A DNA stretch of 29,054 nucleotides from CAYVQF01 sp964454015 (GTDB lineage Bacteria; Myxococcota_A; Bradymonadia; UBA4248): NCBI GenBank assembly GCA_964454015.1, contig CAYVQF010000067.1, forward strand, positions 1-29,054, given 5' to 3'. Below, one piece after another: positions 1 to 8,131 of the stretch (its first letter is position 1; each line of letters begins with the position of its first letter). Under the pieces are notes generated by a model. That model was not told the origin of the DNA. It saw nothing but the letters and a program-made list of their open reading frames with translations, and did not search any database. Both the position numbers and the translations under genes were made by a program.

Positions 1-1063
1 CCTCGCTATCCAGCGCCGTCAAGCCAATGACCGCGACGGTCAACCCGTAGGTGAAGACCAACGCCCGCCGCGGCTCATCACCCTTGGCGCGTCCTTTGGC
101 GAAATACTTGAGCGGCGCGAAAATATCGTCTTTGGCCAAGGCTTGGAGAATGCGCGGCGCCCCTAGAAACGAGCCCATGGCGCTCGACAGGGTCGCCGCA
201 TACACTCCGATCACCACGAGAAAGCCCAAGCCGAGAAAGGCCTGATTCACCATGCCCTCGTAGGAGGCGTCCTGGAGCATCCCCCGCTCCATCGCCCCGC
301 CGAGCAGAACGATCTGCAGGGCATAAACGGCGAAGCCGATCCCAATCGCCGCCAGCGTACCCCGGGGAATCGAGCGCTGCGGGTTGCGCAGATCCCCAGA
401 CATGTTGACCCCCGCCATGATCCCCGTGACGGCAGGAAAATAGATGGCGAACATCGCCCAAAAACCATAGCTCTCCTGGCTGTAGAGGGGCTCGGCGTTC
501 TCCGCCAAAGTGCTCACGTCGAAACGCATGAGGGCCCCGCCAAAGACCGCTAAGACCGACGCAGCCAAGAGCGCCAAAATCACGTACTGGAATCGGATCG
601 CCCAGTCGGCGCCGACATAGTTGATGCCAAAGAGGATCGTCGCCGTGATCAGGCCAATGAGCCAAGCGAAGGGGGCCAGGCTGGGATAGACGATGGTCAG
701 GGCCTCGACGAAACCGAGAATGTAAAAGGGCACGGAGAAAGCTTGCGCAAAAAAGAGGGTGACTCCGATCGCCCCGCCAAACTCCGGCCCCAGAGAGCGA
801 GAAATCAAAAAATAGGCGCCCCCACCTTTGACGGGGGCGTTGGTGGCGATAGCCGAGATGGACAGGCCCGTGGTGAAGGTGATCAGCTTGGCGATCACCA
901 GGATCAGCAGCGCCGACCACACCCCGCTCTGACCCACCACGAAACCGGCGCGCATGAAGAAAATCACGCCGATGATGGTGAGGATCGACGGCGTAAAGAC
1001 CCCACCAAAAGTCGAAAATTTGTTCTTGTTCCCTCGCGTCGCCCTTTCTTCCCGTCCTGTCAC
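1..1063 (-). CDS. APC-superfamily transporter, cation-chloride cotransporter-like (partial, C-terminus off window)
   Basis: Integral membrane transporter; about 354 residues are present and the gene continues past the left edge. Near the N-terminus it reads KFSTFGGVFTPSILTIIGVI, followed by SISAIATNAPVKGGGAYFLI and later NMSGDLRNPQRSIPRGTLAA. These are the signature regions of the SLC12-like (Na-K-Cl cotransporter) branch of the APC superfamily: first helix with unwound segment, GGGAYY-type loop, and the GDLRNPxRSIPRGT loop. The start is a GTG at 1063 preceded by GGAG at 5 nt spacing, and an in-frame TGA lies just upstream, so no longer N-terminus is possible. It is divergent from the esterase gene. 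Transport of cations with chloride is a family inference. An amino-acid permease is the main alternative because the deciding C-terminal part is missing. Confidence 0.85.
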   Translation of the reverse strand, partial: MTGREERATRGNKNKFSTFGGVFTPSILTIIGVIFFMRAGFVVGQSGVWSALLILVIAKLITFTTGLSISAIATNAPVKGGGAYFLISRSLGPEFGGAIGVTLFFAQAFSVPFYILGFVEALTIVYPSLAPFAWLIGLITATILFGINYVGADWAIRFQYVILALLAASVLAVFGGALMRFDVSTLAENAEPLYSQESYGFWAMFAIYFPAVTGIMAGVNMSGDLRNPQRSIPRGTLAAIGIGFAVYALQIVLLGGAMERGMLQDASYEGMVNQAFLGLGFLVVIGVYAATLSSAMGSFLGAPRILQALAKDDIFAPLKYFAKGRAKGDEPRRALVFTYGLTVAVIGLTALDSE

Positions 1064-1473
1064 AACGACTCCATCGGCAGACTTAACCCCTCACGGCTTC
1101 TGCGCCCCTGGGCCCCAATGTGTCGCATACACCCAGGCGCAGTCAAAACGCAAACGCCGGGACGGGCTCCATCTGGCGAAAGCCCGGCCCCCGCTCAACA
1201 TCCAATTCGACCTGCGCCAAGCGAAGCAAGGGTCCGCGCTCATCTCATCCGCCGCGGGCCAAGCCTCGCGAGGCATCCCATGTGCGTCCACGGACGACAA
1301 CACGGTCTCGGTCACCCAGACCATCCTGCGTGTCGACCCGGCGGCGGCGCAGGTGCACATCCTCCGCGATGGTTTCCAAGCGTCGATACGCTGCGCGTTG
1401 AGAACGCGGCCCTATCCTGATAGCAAAGCCCACCACCGGGGGAGCAAGTGGTGCTGCCCCAACGAGGAACACC
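1064..1473. other. Divergent intergenic region, no supported gene
   Basis: This 410 bp stretch separates the divergent transporter and esterase genes. Open frames cross it but none has a ribosome site, a recognisable protein or consistent codon use. Two inverted repeats stand out: a perfect 12-bp palindrome GCCTCGCGAGGC at 1263-1274, and CTATC-CT-GATAG at 1412-1423. A weak promoter-like pair (TTGAGA 1398-1403, 17 bp, TAGCAA 1421-1426) overlaps the second repeat and points toward the esterase. Both promoters of the divergent pair presumably lie here. Confidence 0.5.
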
Positions 1474-2187
1474 ATGCACCTCTGCGACGAACGCGCCGTG
1501 ATCGGCCACATCCCCCTGCGGCGTTGCGAGCCCCAAGACGGGCCCATCGCCGGGACCATCCTCTTCTACCACGGCCTCGGCGTCGACATCGGCATCCAGA
1601 CCCCAGAGCTACACAGCCTGGCGCGCGCGGGCTTTAGAGTCATCGGGATCGACGCCGTCGGCCACGGCGCGCGCCGCTGGCCCGACTTCGACACCCGCTT
1701 CGCCCCACCCACGGCCAGCCATAACCTAGCACGGGTCCTGGAAGCCAGCGTCGCCGAGCTCCCCGGGCTCATCGACGCCCTCGTCGACCGCGGTCTGGCC
1801 GACCCCCAACGTCTGGGACTCGGAGGCATCTCCATGGGCGCCTACATCACCTACGGCGCCGCCCTCGTCGAGCCGCGCCTCTCCGTCATCACCCCCATCC
1901 TCGGCTCACCCGTCTGGCCCGAAGGCGCCACCCTCCAACCCCACACCCAGCCCGAAGCCTTCTTCCCGCGCGCCCTCCTCTCGGTGAACGCCGACGACGA
2001 CGAGGTGGTGGCGCCCCACGAGGCCCGCGACTTTCACCACCGCCTCTCGCCCCACTACCGCACCCAGCCGCAGCGCCTCTCCCATCTCGACATCCCCCAC
2101 GCGGGCCATTTCGTCCCCGAGGCCGCCTGGCATCGCCTCTGGGCGCAGGTGCTCGACTGGTATGGCCGCTTCCTCCCGGCGCCATGA
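1474..2187 (+). CDS. Alpha/beta hydrolase, YjfP-like esterase
   Basis: 237-residue cytoplasmic serine hydrolase with no signal peptide. The order of motifs is that of the alpha/beta hydrolase fold: oxyanion strand FYHGLG (31-36), a GIDAVGHGAR turn like the one in E. coli YjfP, the nucleophile elbow GISMG with Ser120, an acidic turn NADDDE with the likely catalytic Asp at 174-176, and the catalytic His in HAGHFVPE (His209 or His212). A carboxylesterase or dienelactone-hydrolase-like activity is inferred from the family; the substrate is unknown. The ATG has GAGGA six nt upstream. It stands alone, 234 bp ahead of the next gene, so the context does not help with its role. Confidence 0.85.
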   Translation: MHLCDERAVIGHIPLRRCEPQDGPIAGTILFYHGLGVDIGIQTPELHSLARAGFRVIGIDAVGHGARRWPDFDTRFAPPTASHNLARVLEASVAELPGLIDALVDRGLADPQRLGLGGISMGAYITYGAALVEPRLSVITPILGSPVWPEGATLQPHTQPEAFFPRALLSVNADDDEVVAPHEARDFHHRLSPHYRTQPQRLSHLDIPHAGHFVPEAAWHRLWAQVLDWYGRFLPAP

Positions 2188-2340
2188 CCCGCACACGCCG
2201 AGCCCGCCGCCGGCGCGCCACCTCCACCCCAGAGCCGTTGGGCGCGACGCCCTGGGGAGGTGGATCCCAGAAGTCACCAGCACGCGAGCCCAGCTTGACC
2301 GTGAGGCGCCATGGCCCCTCGCAGATCGCCCAGAACCGAT

Positions 2341-2369
2341 TTGCCAGCGCCCTCGCCCCTCGCTACAAA
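2341..2369 (+). promoter_or_regulatory. Putative sigma70-type promoter for the 2422 gene
   Basis: TTGCCA (2341-2346), a 17-bp spacer, and TACAAA (2364-2369). The elements match the consensus at 5 of 6 and 4 of 6 positions, and the start codon is 52 nt downstream. The prediction rests on the motif match only; in GC-rich DNA such matches are less frequent by chance but not rare. Confidence 0.4.
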
Positions 2370-2421
2370 GAGAGTTGCACGCGTTGGTGACGTCCATCGA
2401 AGCCCTGGGAGGAGCACCGCC

Positions 2422-3423
2422 ATGTTTCGCTCTGCACTCGCCGCTGTCGCTTTCGCCGCCCTGCTGCTCACGGCCGCACCGAGCCACGCCTTCCCGCCTT
2501 TTTGTGACCTCATCCCCCCTGACGCCGACGTCATCGACCAGCCGCCCGATGCACCCGTGCTCATCCCCATCAGCTACACGGGTGTCGCCAGCGTCTGCGC
2601 CTTCGATGCCTTCGTCCTGGAGGTCACCGGCCCCGCCCAAGAACCCGTGGCAGGTCACACCTTCTACGCGCCCCTCCTCGAAGCCCTCGTCTGGGTCCCA
2701 GAGGCCACCCTCGACGAAAACGCCACCTATCGCGTCGCGGGCAGCGCGCCAACGGGTTGGAGCGACCAACTCCACTTCGACATCGCGGTCCACACCCGCG
2801 CCGCCGCCCTCACCCTCCCGACGGAGCTCAGCACTACCGACGTCACCTTCGCCGAGCACGAGCACGCCGTCTACGAGCGCTGCTGGACCCCCGACTGCGA
2901 CTACGGCTCGGGCTCCATCCGCTACAACTGCGGCTTCGAGTGGATCGATGCCTACCGCTACCGGCCCCGCGTCTCCCTCTCCTGGACCCTCTCTGGCACC
3001 CACGACGCCAACCCGTGGCTCATCTGTGAGCTCATCGCCACCAGCGCGTCCCAGACCCTGGGGACCCTGACCACGCCCTGCGCCAAGGGGCAGAGCCTCA
3101 TGGATGTCCCCGAAGAAGCCTTCCCGCTCTGCGTCGAGGTCCAAGCCACCTTGGTCGGCACCACCGCCCCCGTGTGGAAGAGCAGCCCCCAGTGCGTGGC
3201 TGAGGACGACTACGTCCGTCTGCCGCGCCGCACCCCCGACTGGGTCGATTTCAGCGCCTGCTCCCATCCCGAAGAATACGCCGACCACCCCCTCAACAAG
3301 CGCAATCACGCCAGCGCCGACAGCGGCTGCCAAAGCCTCCCCGCCCCCACCACGACGGGCACCTGGCTCCTGCTCTTCCTTTTGGGAGCCACCTTCCTCG
3401 GGCGCACCCGGCGCCGTTCTTGA
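2422..3423 (+). CDS. Secreted protein with MYXO-CTERM-type C-terminal tail, function unknown
   Basis: 333 residues. An N-terminal signal peptide ends in APSHA before FPPF. The body is not recognised; it carries scattered Cys residues (for example RCWTPDCDYGSGS and CVEVQ), suggesting disulfides outside the cytoplasm. The C-terminus is a sorting-type tail: Cys303 in DSGCQS, a short linker, a hydrophobic helix WLLLFLLGATFLG and a final RTRRRS. This architecture is the MYXO-CTERM signal of Myxococcota, thought to be cleaved and the protein attached at the surface. The ATG at 2422 was chosen because GGGAGGAG precedes it and the signal peptide starts there; an in-frame ATG at 2311 would add a non-signal extension. 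Not part of an obvious operon. Confidence 0.75.
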   Translation: MFRSALAAVAFAALLLTAAPSHAFPPFCDLIPPDADVIDQPPDAPVLIPISYTGVASVCAFDAFVLEVTGPAQEPVAGHTFYAPLLEALVWVPEATLDENATYRVAGSAPTGWSDQLHFDIAVHTRAAALTLPTELSTTDVTFAEHEHAVYERCWTPDCDYGSGSIRYNCGFEWIDAYRYRPRVSLSWTLSGTHDANPWLICELIATSASQTLGTLTTPCAKGQSLMDVPEEAFPLCVEVQATLVGTTAPVWKSSPQCVAEDDYVRLPRRTPDWVDFSACSHPEEYADHPLNKRNHASADSGCQSLPAPTTTGTWLLLFLLGATFLGRTRRRS

Positions 3424-3638
3424 GCCGCCACCGCGCCTGCGCCCCGCCACCACCGCTGCACCACCCGCCATTGGCGCCCCCTCACGCCGCCGTCGCTGGT
3501 CATCACCACCACGCATGGCTAATGTCGTGCCCCCCGCGCCTGCGTCCGCCCCTCGCGCCACCGCCAGGCCTGGCGGCCAGCGGGCGCTGCGCTTGCCGCG
3601 GCTCAGAGCCTCTCTCCCCCCATGTTCCCAGGAGCCCC

Positions 3639-4304
3639 ATGACCGCCTACGTCAACACGGACAATCTCGACGCCAAAGCCCAGACCTGGCTCGACCACAT
3701 CCAGCCTTTCAACCAACACCCCATGCACCTCGACGTCCAGCGCAGCGCCCTCCTCGTCATCGACATGCAGCGCTTCTTCCTCGACCCCGCTTCCCCCACC
3801 TTTACTTGTGGCGGCCTGGCCATTTTGCCGCGCCTGCAGCAACTCGTCGGCGCCTTTCGCCAGGCCCGACGCCCAGTCATCTTCACCCAACACGTCCACC
3901 ACGCCAACCACCTCGACCTGGGAGTCATGGGCTGGTGGTGGCAGGGCCAGTGCATCGAAGGCACCCCCGAGAGCGAAATCCACCCCACGCTGCGACCGCT
4001 GCCCGTGGAAAAGGTCGTGCAAAAACACCGCTACTCCGCCTTTTACGACACCGATCTCGGCACGGTGCTGCGCTGCCTCGCCATCGAGGACCTGGTCATC
4101 ACCGGCATCATGACCAACATGTGCTGCGAATCTACCGCCCGCGACGCCTATTACCGCGACCACCGCGTCTTCTTCCTCGCCGACGGCACGGGCTCCATCA
4201 ACGAAGAGATGCACCTGGCTTCCCTCCTCAACCTGGCCTTCGGGTTCGCCTACGTGACCACGACCAGCGCCATCGCGGCCCAGCTCGCCACCGCGACAGA
4301 CTAG
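3639..4304 (+). CDS. Isochorismatase-family cysteine hydrolase
   Basis: 221-residue cytoplasmic enzyme of the isochorismatase/nicotinamidase superfamily. The catalytic triad is visible: Asp42 in VIDMQ, Lys129 in QKHRYSAF, and Cys162 in TNMCCESTARDA. The cis-peptide region preceding the Cys (VITGIMT) is also as in the family. Such enzymes hydrolyse isochorismate, nicotinamide, N-carbamoyl amides and related compounds. The substrate cannot be told from sequence alone, and no siderophore or NAD-salvage genes are nearby. The ATG at 3639 has AGGAG five nt upstream; the frame is open further upstream but that part is Pro/His-rich low-complexity translation and is not credible. Length is normal for the family. 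Confidence 0.88.
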   Translation: MTAYVNTDNLDAKAQTWLDHIQPFNQHPMHLDVQRSALLVIDMQRFFLDPASPTFTCGGLAILPRLQQLVGAFRQARRPVIFTQHVHHANHLDLGVMGWWWQGQCIEGTPESEIHPTLRPLPVEKVVQKHRYSAFYDTDLGTVLRCLAIEDLVITGIMTNMCCESTARDAYYRDHRVFFLADGTGSINEEMHLASLLNLAFGFAYVTTTSAIAAQLATATD

Positions 4305-4355
4305 CCGTCCCGCCCATGGGCCTCCACGCCAACACACCAACCAGACGCTGCACCC

Positions 4356-4385
4356 TTGCCAAAGCCATCCCAGATCTCTTATGGG
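4356..4385 (+). promoter_or_regulatory. Possible promoter upstream of the 4501 lipoprotein
   Basis: TTGCCA (4356-4361), an 18-bp spacer and TATGGG (4380-4385). The -35 is good and the -10 poor (3 of 6). It would give a leader of roughly 110 nt containing the stem-loop at 4438-4468. Confidence 0.28.
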
Positions 4386-4437
4386 TGCGCGATAAAGGTT
4401 GTGGCCCTCTCTTTCCTTCGTGGCCGCATTCTCTCGG

Positions 4438-4468
4438 GTCTCCGGCAACCTGAACGCCCGTCGGAGAC
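4438..4468 (+). other. Leader stem-loop upstream of the lipoprotein gene
   Basis: GTCTCCG (4438-4444) is perfectly complementary to CGGAGAC (4462-4468) with a 17-nt loop, and is followed by a T-rich pyrimidine stretch (4476-4489) directly before the ribosome binding site. It could be a leader structure or a weak terminator/attenuator. The pairing is plain in the sequence; the role is inference. Confidence 0.3.
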
Positions 4469-4500
4469 GAAGCCCTTATCTCTTCTTTTGGGAGGTTCCT

Positions 4501-5400
4501 ATGCGTCGTGTGATTTTCTTGAGTATCCTCGCCGTCATCGTCATGGGTCTGAGCGCCTGCAGCAAATCTGAGTGCGAGAAGTTCTACGACATGCTCGTCG
4601 AATGTGAAGGCAAAGGCGAAGCTGGCGACAAGGCCGAGTTCGTCAAAGACTGTGAGAAGGACAAGGACAAGGAAGACAGCAAGGCCATTTTGGCTTGTAC
4701 CAAACACTCCAAGTGTGATGAGTTCAAAGGCTGTCTCGAGAAGGTCTTCGAGCAAGAGGCCAAAAAATACATGGAAGAGCGCGCCAAGGAGGACATCAAG
4801 GACATCGAGGCCGCCATCACTGACGCCAAGTGGACCGAGACGCCCACGGGCTGCTACTTGCTCGAAGACGATGACACCCCAGCGGGCATCAAAGAGGCTT
4901 GCGCCAAGTTCTTCGAAGCCGCCCATGTCGGCCTCACGACCCAACTCACCGAGGCCCGTGACAACAGCACCAAGCTCGAAGACCGCCACACCATGTGCTT
5001 CCGCTTGAGCGACGCCGCAGAGAAGACTGGCAAAGACAAGGCAGCCGCTGAGACCCTGTGCAAGGAAGTGGATCTCGCTGCCGTCATCCCCGAGATCGTC
5101 GCCGAAGTCGACACCTTCATCGGCGAGAAGAAAGCCGAGATCCCCTTCAACTGCACCTACAATATCGACCGCCTCGCCGAGCTCGAGTCCGAGTGGGCCA
5201 AGGGAGCTGCCCAAGAACTGGCGAAAAAGTGTTTCCTCCAGCTCGGCCAAGTCGTCCTGGACACCCACGTCCCCGGAATGAAGTACTCCTGCAATTTCCA
5301 CGTGAAGAAGGTCTTCGAGGCCGCCAAGAAGTTCAACCTCTCTGGCGAAGCCTTCGATGCCCGCATCGAAGAGGCCAAGGCCCTCTGCGACAAAGAGTAG
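4501..5400 (+). CDS. Cys- and Lys/Glu-rich lipoprotein, function unknown
   Basis: 299 residues. A short signal peptide ends in the lipobox GLSAC with Cys20, so the protein should be lipidated and placed in the inner or outer membrane. The mature part is strongly charged and helical, with an ordered set of Cys near the N-terminus (25, 35, 51, 66, 72, 78) in a pattern like CxxCxxFxGCLEK. More Cys are spread to the end (for example CNFHVKK), suggesting a disulfide-bonded periplasmic helical fold. No known domain was recognised. GGAGG lies 6 nt before the ATG at 4501. Base usage differs from its neighbours: many AAG, GAG and GAC codons and far fewer GCC/CTC/ACC runs. Highly expressed small lipoproteins can look like this, so transfer is not implied. 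Confidence 0.8.
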   Translation: MRRVIFLSILAVIVMGLSACSKSECEKFYDMLVECEGKGEAGDKAEFVKDCEKDKDKEDSKAILACTKHSKCDEFKGCLEKVFEQEAKKYMEERAKEDIKDIEAAITDAKWTETPTGCYLLEDDDTPAGIKEACAKFFEAAHVGLTTQLTEARDNSTKLEDRHTMCFRLSDAAEKTGKDKAAAETLCKEVDLAAVIPEIVAEVDTFIGEKKAEIPFNCTYNIDRLAELESEWAKGAAQELAKKCFLQLGQVVLDTHVPGMKYSCNFHVKKVFEAAKKFNLSGEAFDARIEEAKALCDKE

Positions 5401-5851
5401 TCGCCCTCACTGCCGCTGACGCAACTTCGCGCGCCCGTCGACCCCACCGGCGCGCCGCGCCAACGGCGACCCAGGACCAATGGCCCAGCATGGGCCCGTA
5501 GTGATGCCCCCCGTGCCCCCGACGACCGGGCGCACCCTCTGGGGACCGCTTCATGGAGCCACTAGGGGCGGCGGCAACCCGCCGCGCCGGGCGCGTCCAC
5601 CACTTCTCTCATGGGGTTGTCATGGATCCCAACCAGGGTCTTCCCGGGACAGCGTCAGCCCCCACACCTGCGCAGCTTCTCTCACCCTCTTCTACATCCC
5701 GGCCCATCAACCACACCCGCCACCATTGACCACCCAGCGTCACGTATTTGTTGGCTTTTTGTGCACGACCCTTGACACATCCTCGCAGGTGGCGTCGAAT
5801 GAAAAGGCGCGTGGTTGCGCCAAGCCGCATGGTCAAAATGGAGGAATGTCA
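5401..5851. other. Intergenic region, no supported gene
   Basis: About 450 bp between the lipoprotein and the protease gene. The protease reading frame is open through much of it, but the translation is Pro/Arg-rich and lacks a start with a ribosome site until 5852. It holds an inverted repeat GGCCCA/TGGGCC (5482-5487 and 5491-5496) and, near the right end, a good promoter match at 5772-5800. No other gene is seen. Confidence 0.5.
5772..5800 (+). promoter_or_regulatory. Putative sigma70-type promoter of the serine protease gene
   Basis: A perfect -35 TTGACA (5772-5777), a 17-bp spacer and a -10-like TCGAAT (5795-5800, 4 of 6). Transcription would begin near 5807, leaving a leader of about 45 nt that contains the GGAGG used by the ATG at 5852. 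Confidence 0.5.
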
Positions 5852-8131
5852 ATGTTTTTGAGAAAATGGCTGGCCTGGGTCGCGTTGTTGCCCATCGCGG
5901 CCGCCTGCGTTGAAGAGGGCCCTGAGAGCCAAGGGGCTTTCTCCCTGGAACAAGCCATTTATTATGGCACGCCCGACACCAGCGCCGCCCATCAAGCCGT
6001 CGTGGCCCTCTACGAGGGTGGTCGCTTTCAGTGCTCAGGCACGTTGATCGCCCAGGACTACGTCCTCACCGCGGCCCACTGCCTGGAGAGCAACACCACC
6101 ATCGAGGTGCGCTTCGGCAACAGCCCTGGGACCTTCACCCACACGCGCCAATCGGCCCAAAAAATCAGACATCCTCAATACAATCGCTGGGACGTCAAGA
6201 ACGACATCGGCCTCATCCGGCTGGCCACACCGGCGCCGGATCACATCCAACCCATCCGCGCCCTGCCCCAGTCATTGGCCATCGGCCCTGAACATGAAGG
6301 CAACCTCAACATGGAGTTCGTGGGCTTCGGCGACACCGAGACGGGATCTTCCGAGGTCAAGCTCAAGGTCACCTTGCCTTTGCTCCGGCAGTGTTCCAGC
6401 GCCGCCGGCTGCAACGTCTCCGGCAACCCTTGGAGCGTCAACCCGCTGCCCGCTGGCTCCCTCCTCTACGCCCAGAACACGGGCGGCCCCTGCAGCGGCG
6501 ACTCGGGCGGACCGGCCTTCGTCGTCTTCAACGGCATCGAATACGTGGCCGGGGTCACTTCTTATGGTGATTGGTGGTGTACCCAGTATGGGGTCAGCAC
6601 CAAAGTCGACTATTTCTGGTCCTTTTTGGGCAACTACATCGTCGACGTCGAAGACTGCACCAACGGCATCGATGACACGGGCAACGGCCTCGTCGATTGC
6701 CAAGACCCGAGCTGCGCCCAGCACGCCGCCTGTCTCGTCACCGCCTGCACCGAGGCCCAACCCCTGCGCTGCGGCGACGTCATCCACGGCGACACCACGC
6801 AGGGCGTCACCGTATGGCGAGACAACGCCTGTGTCAGCGCCAACCGCAACCCAGGCCCAGAACAAGCCTGGTCGGTGGACGTGGTCCAAGGCATCATCGT
6901 CGAGGCTCACCTCGAGATGCCCGAGACAGGGAACTTGGATCTCTACCTCCTCGAAGGCACCTGTGCCGCCCAGAGTTGCAGTGAACACAGCACCAAAGGC
7001 CAAGGCGTCACGGAATACTTGCGCTTCACCCGCGCCTCCCAGCCCCAGTGGCTCATGGTCGACACCCACGCCGGGAGCACCTCGTACACCCTGCGCCTGA
7101 CCTGCGTCGAGCTCTGCGACAACGGCCGCGATGACAACGGCAACGGCCTCATCGACTGTCAAGATCCGCAGTGCGCCGATGTCCTCCACTGCCGCCCCGA
7201 AATCTGCGACAACGGCCGCGATGACAACGGCAACGGCCTCATCGACTGCGCCGACCCAGCCTGCGCCGCCGCCCTCCACTGCCAACCCGAGCTCTGCGAC
7301 AACGGCCAGGACGACAACGGCAACGGCCTCATCGACTGCGCCGACCCAGCCTGCGCCGCCGCCCTCCACTGCCAACCCGAGCTCTGCGACAACGGCCAGG
7401 ACGACAACGGCAACGGCCTCGTCGACTGCGCCGACCCGGCCTGCGCCACCGCCCTCCACTGCCAAACTGAGATCTGCGACAACGGTGAGGACGACAACGG
7501 CAACGGCCTCGTCGACTGCGCCGACCCGGCCTGCGCCACCGCCCNNNNNNNNNNNNNNNNNNNNNNNNNNNNNNNNNNNNNNNNNNNNNNNNNNNNNNNN
7601 NNNNNNNNNNNNNNNNNNNNNNNNNNNNNNNNNNNNNNNNNNNNACCCGAGCTCTGCGACAACGGCCAAGACGACAACGGCAACGGCCTCGTCGACTGCG
7701 CCGACCCGGCCTGCGCCACCGCCCTCCACTGCCAACCCGAGCTCTGCGACAACGGCCAAGACGACAACGGCAACGGCCTCGTCGACTGCCTCGACCCAAC
7801 CTGCTTCGACTATCCCACCTGTTGGATTCACGGTGAGATCTGCGACAACGAACGCGACGACAACGGCAACGGCCTCGTCGACTGCGCCGATCCCGACTGC
7901 CACGGCAGCCCAGCCTGCGCTGAAGGTCCCGTCGATCCCGTTGACCCCACGGATCCTAGCGATCCCCAGCCCCCAACTTCCCCCAGCGACATCGCCGACG
8001 GCCACCACCTCGCTGGTGGGCAGAGCTGCGCCGTCCAGCCTCAGCATCGCTCACCCGCTGCGCCACTGTGGCTGCTGGCACTGGCCTTTGGCCTCGCTGG
8101 GGGGTGGCAGCGGCGCCGCATCCATCGCTAG
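5852..8131 (+). CDS. Trypsin-like serine protease lipoprotein with acidic 30-residue repeats and MYXO-CTERM tail
   Basis: 759 codons including unknown sequence. A signal peptide ends in IAAAC (Cys19, lipobox-like). Residues ~29-262 are an S1 (trypsin) protease with an intact triad: His76 in TAAHC, Asp118 in NDIGLIRL, Ser218 in GDSGGP. A first acidic repeat follows at 267, then a beta-rich domain (~296-418) resembling a pre-peptidase C-terminal domain. Next come tandem ~30-residue repeats of the type CDNGxDDNGNGLxDCADPAC (420-690), similar to calcium- or metal-binding motifs. After these are a Pro/Asp linker and a sorting tail (Cys726, helix, QRRRIHR). The ATG at 5852 has GGAGG at 7 nt; an ATG at 5846 is too close to it. 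An assembly gap (7545-7644) lies in the repeats. Likely role: surface-attached proteolysis; the substrate is unknown. Confidence 0.85.
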   Translation: MFLRKWLAWVALLPIAAACVEEGPESQGAFSLEQAIYYGTPDTSAAHQAVVALYEGGRFQCSGTLIAQDYVLTAAHCLESNTTIEVRFGNSPGTFTHTRQSAQKIRHPQYNRWDVKNDIGLIRLATPAPDHIQPIRALPQSLAIGPEHEGNLNMEFVGFGDTETGSSEVKLKVTLPLLRQCSSAAGCNVSGNPWSVNPLPAGSLLYAQNTGGPCSGDSGGPAFVVFNGIEYVAGVTSYGDWWCTQYGVSTKVDYFWSFLGNYIVDVEDCTNGIDDTGNGLVDCQDPSCAQHAACLVTACTEAQPLRCGDVIHGDTTQGVTVWRDNACVSANRNPGPEQAWSVDVVQGIIVEAHLEMPETGNLDLYLLEGTCAAQSCSEHSTKGQGVTEYLRFTRASQPQWLMVDTHAGSTSYTLRLTCVELCDNGRDDNGNGLIDCQDPQCADVLHCRPEICDNGRDDNGNGLIDCADPACAAALHCQPELCDNGQDDNGNGLIDCADPACAAALHCQPELCDNGQDDNGNGLVDCADPACATALHCQTEICDNGEDDNGNGLVDCADPACATAXXXXXXXXXXXXXXXXXXXXXXXXXXXXXXXXXXPELCDNGQDDNGNGLVDCADPACATALHCQPELCDNGQDDNGNGLVDCLDPTCFDYPTCWIHGEICDNERDDNGNGLVDCADPDCHGSPACAEGPVDPVDPTDPSDPQPPTSPSDIADGHHLAGGQSCAVQPQHRSPAAPLWLLALAFGLAGGWQRRRIHR
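7109..7921 (+). repeat. Tandem 90-bp repeats coding for CDNGxDDNGNGLxDC units
   Basis: Units start at 7109, 7199, 7289, 7379, 7469, (one hidden by Ns), 7649, 7739 and 7835. Spacing is exactly 90 bp except for the 96-bp unit beginning 7739. Central units differ by only a few bases, showing recent copying, while the first and last are more divergent. Each unit encodes about 30 residues with regularly spaced Asp/Asn and three or four Cys. Confidence 0.92.
7545..7644. other. Assembly gap (100 N)
   Basis: Exactly 100 undetermined bases inside the 90-bp repeat array of the protease gene. This is a conventional placeholder length, so the real number of missing repeat units is unknown. The reading frame happens to be kept, because 100 equals the remaining 10 nt of the interrupted unit plus one full 90-nt unit. 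Confidence 0.98.

Noticed and set aside
954..1637. A plus-strand open frame crossing the divergent region and the start of the esterase
   Set aside because: It overlaps two well-supported genes in other frames and its translation is Pro/Arg/His-rich without a recognisable fold.
7109..7921. CRISPR-like regular repeats
   Set aside because: The 90-bp units are in frame, have no spacers and encode conserved acidic Cys modules; they are protein repeats.
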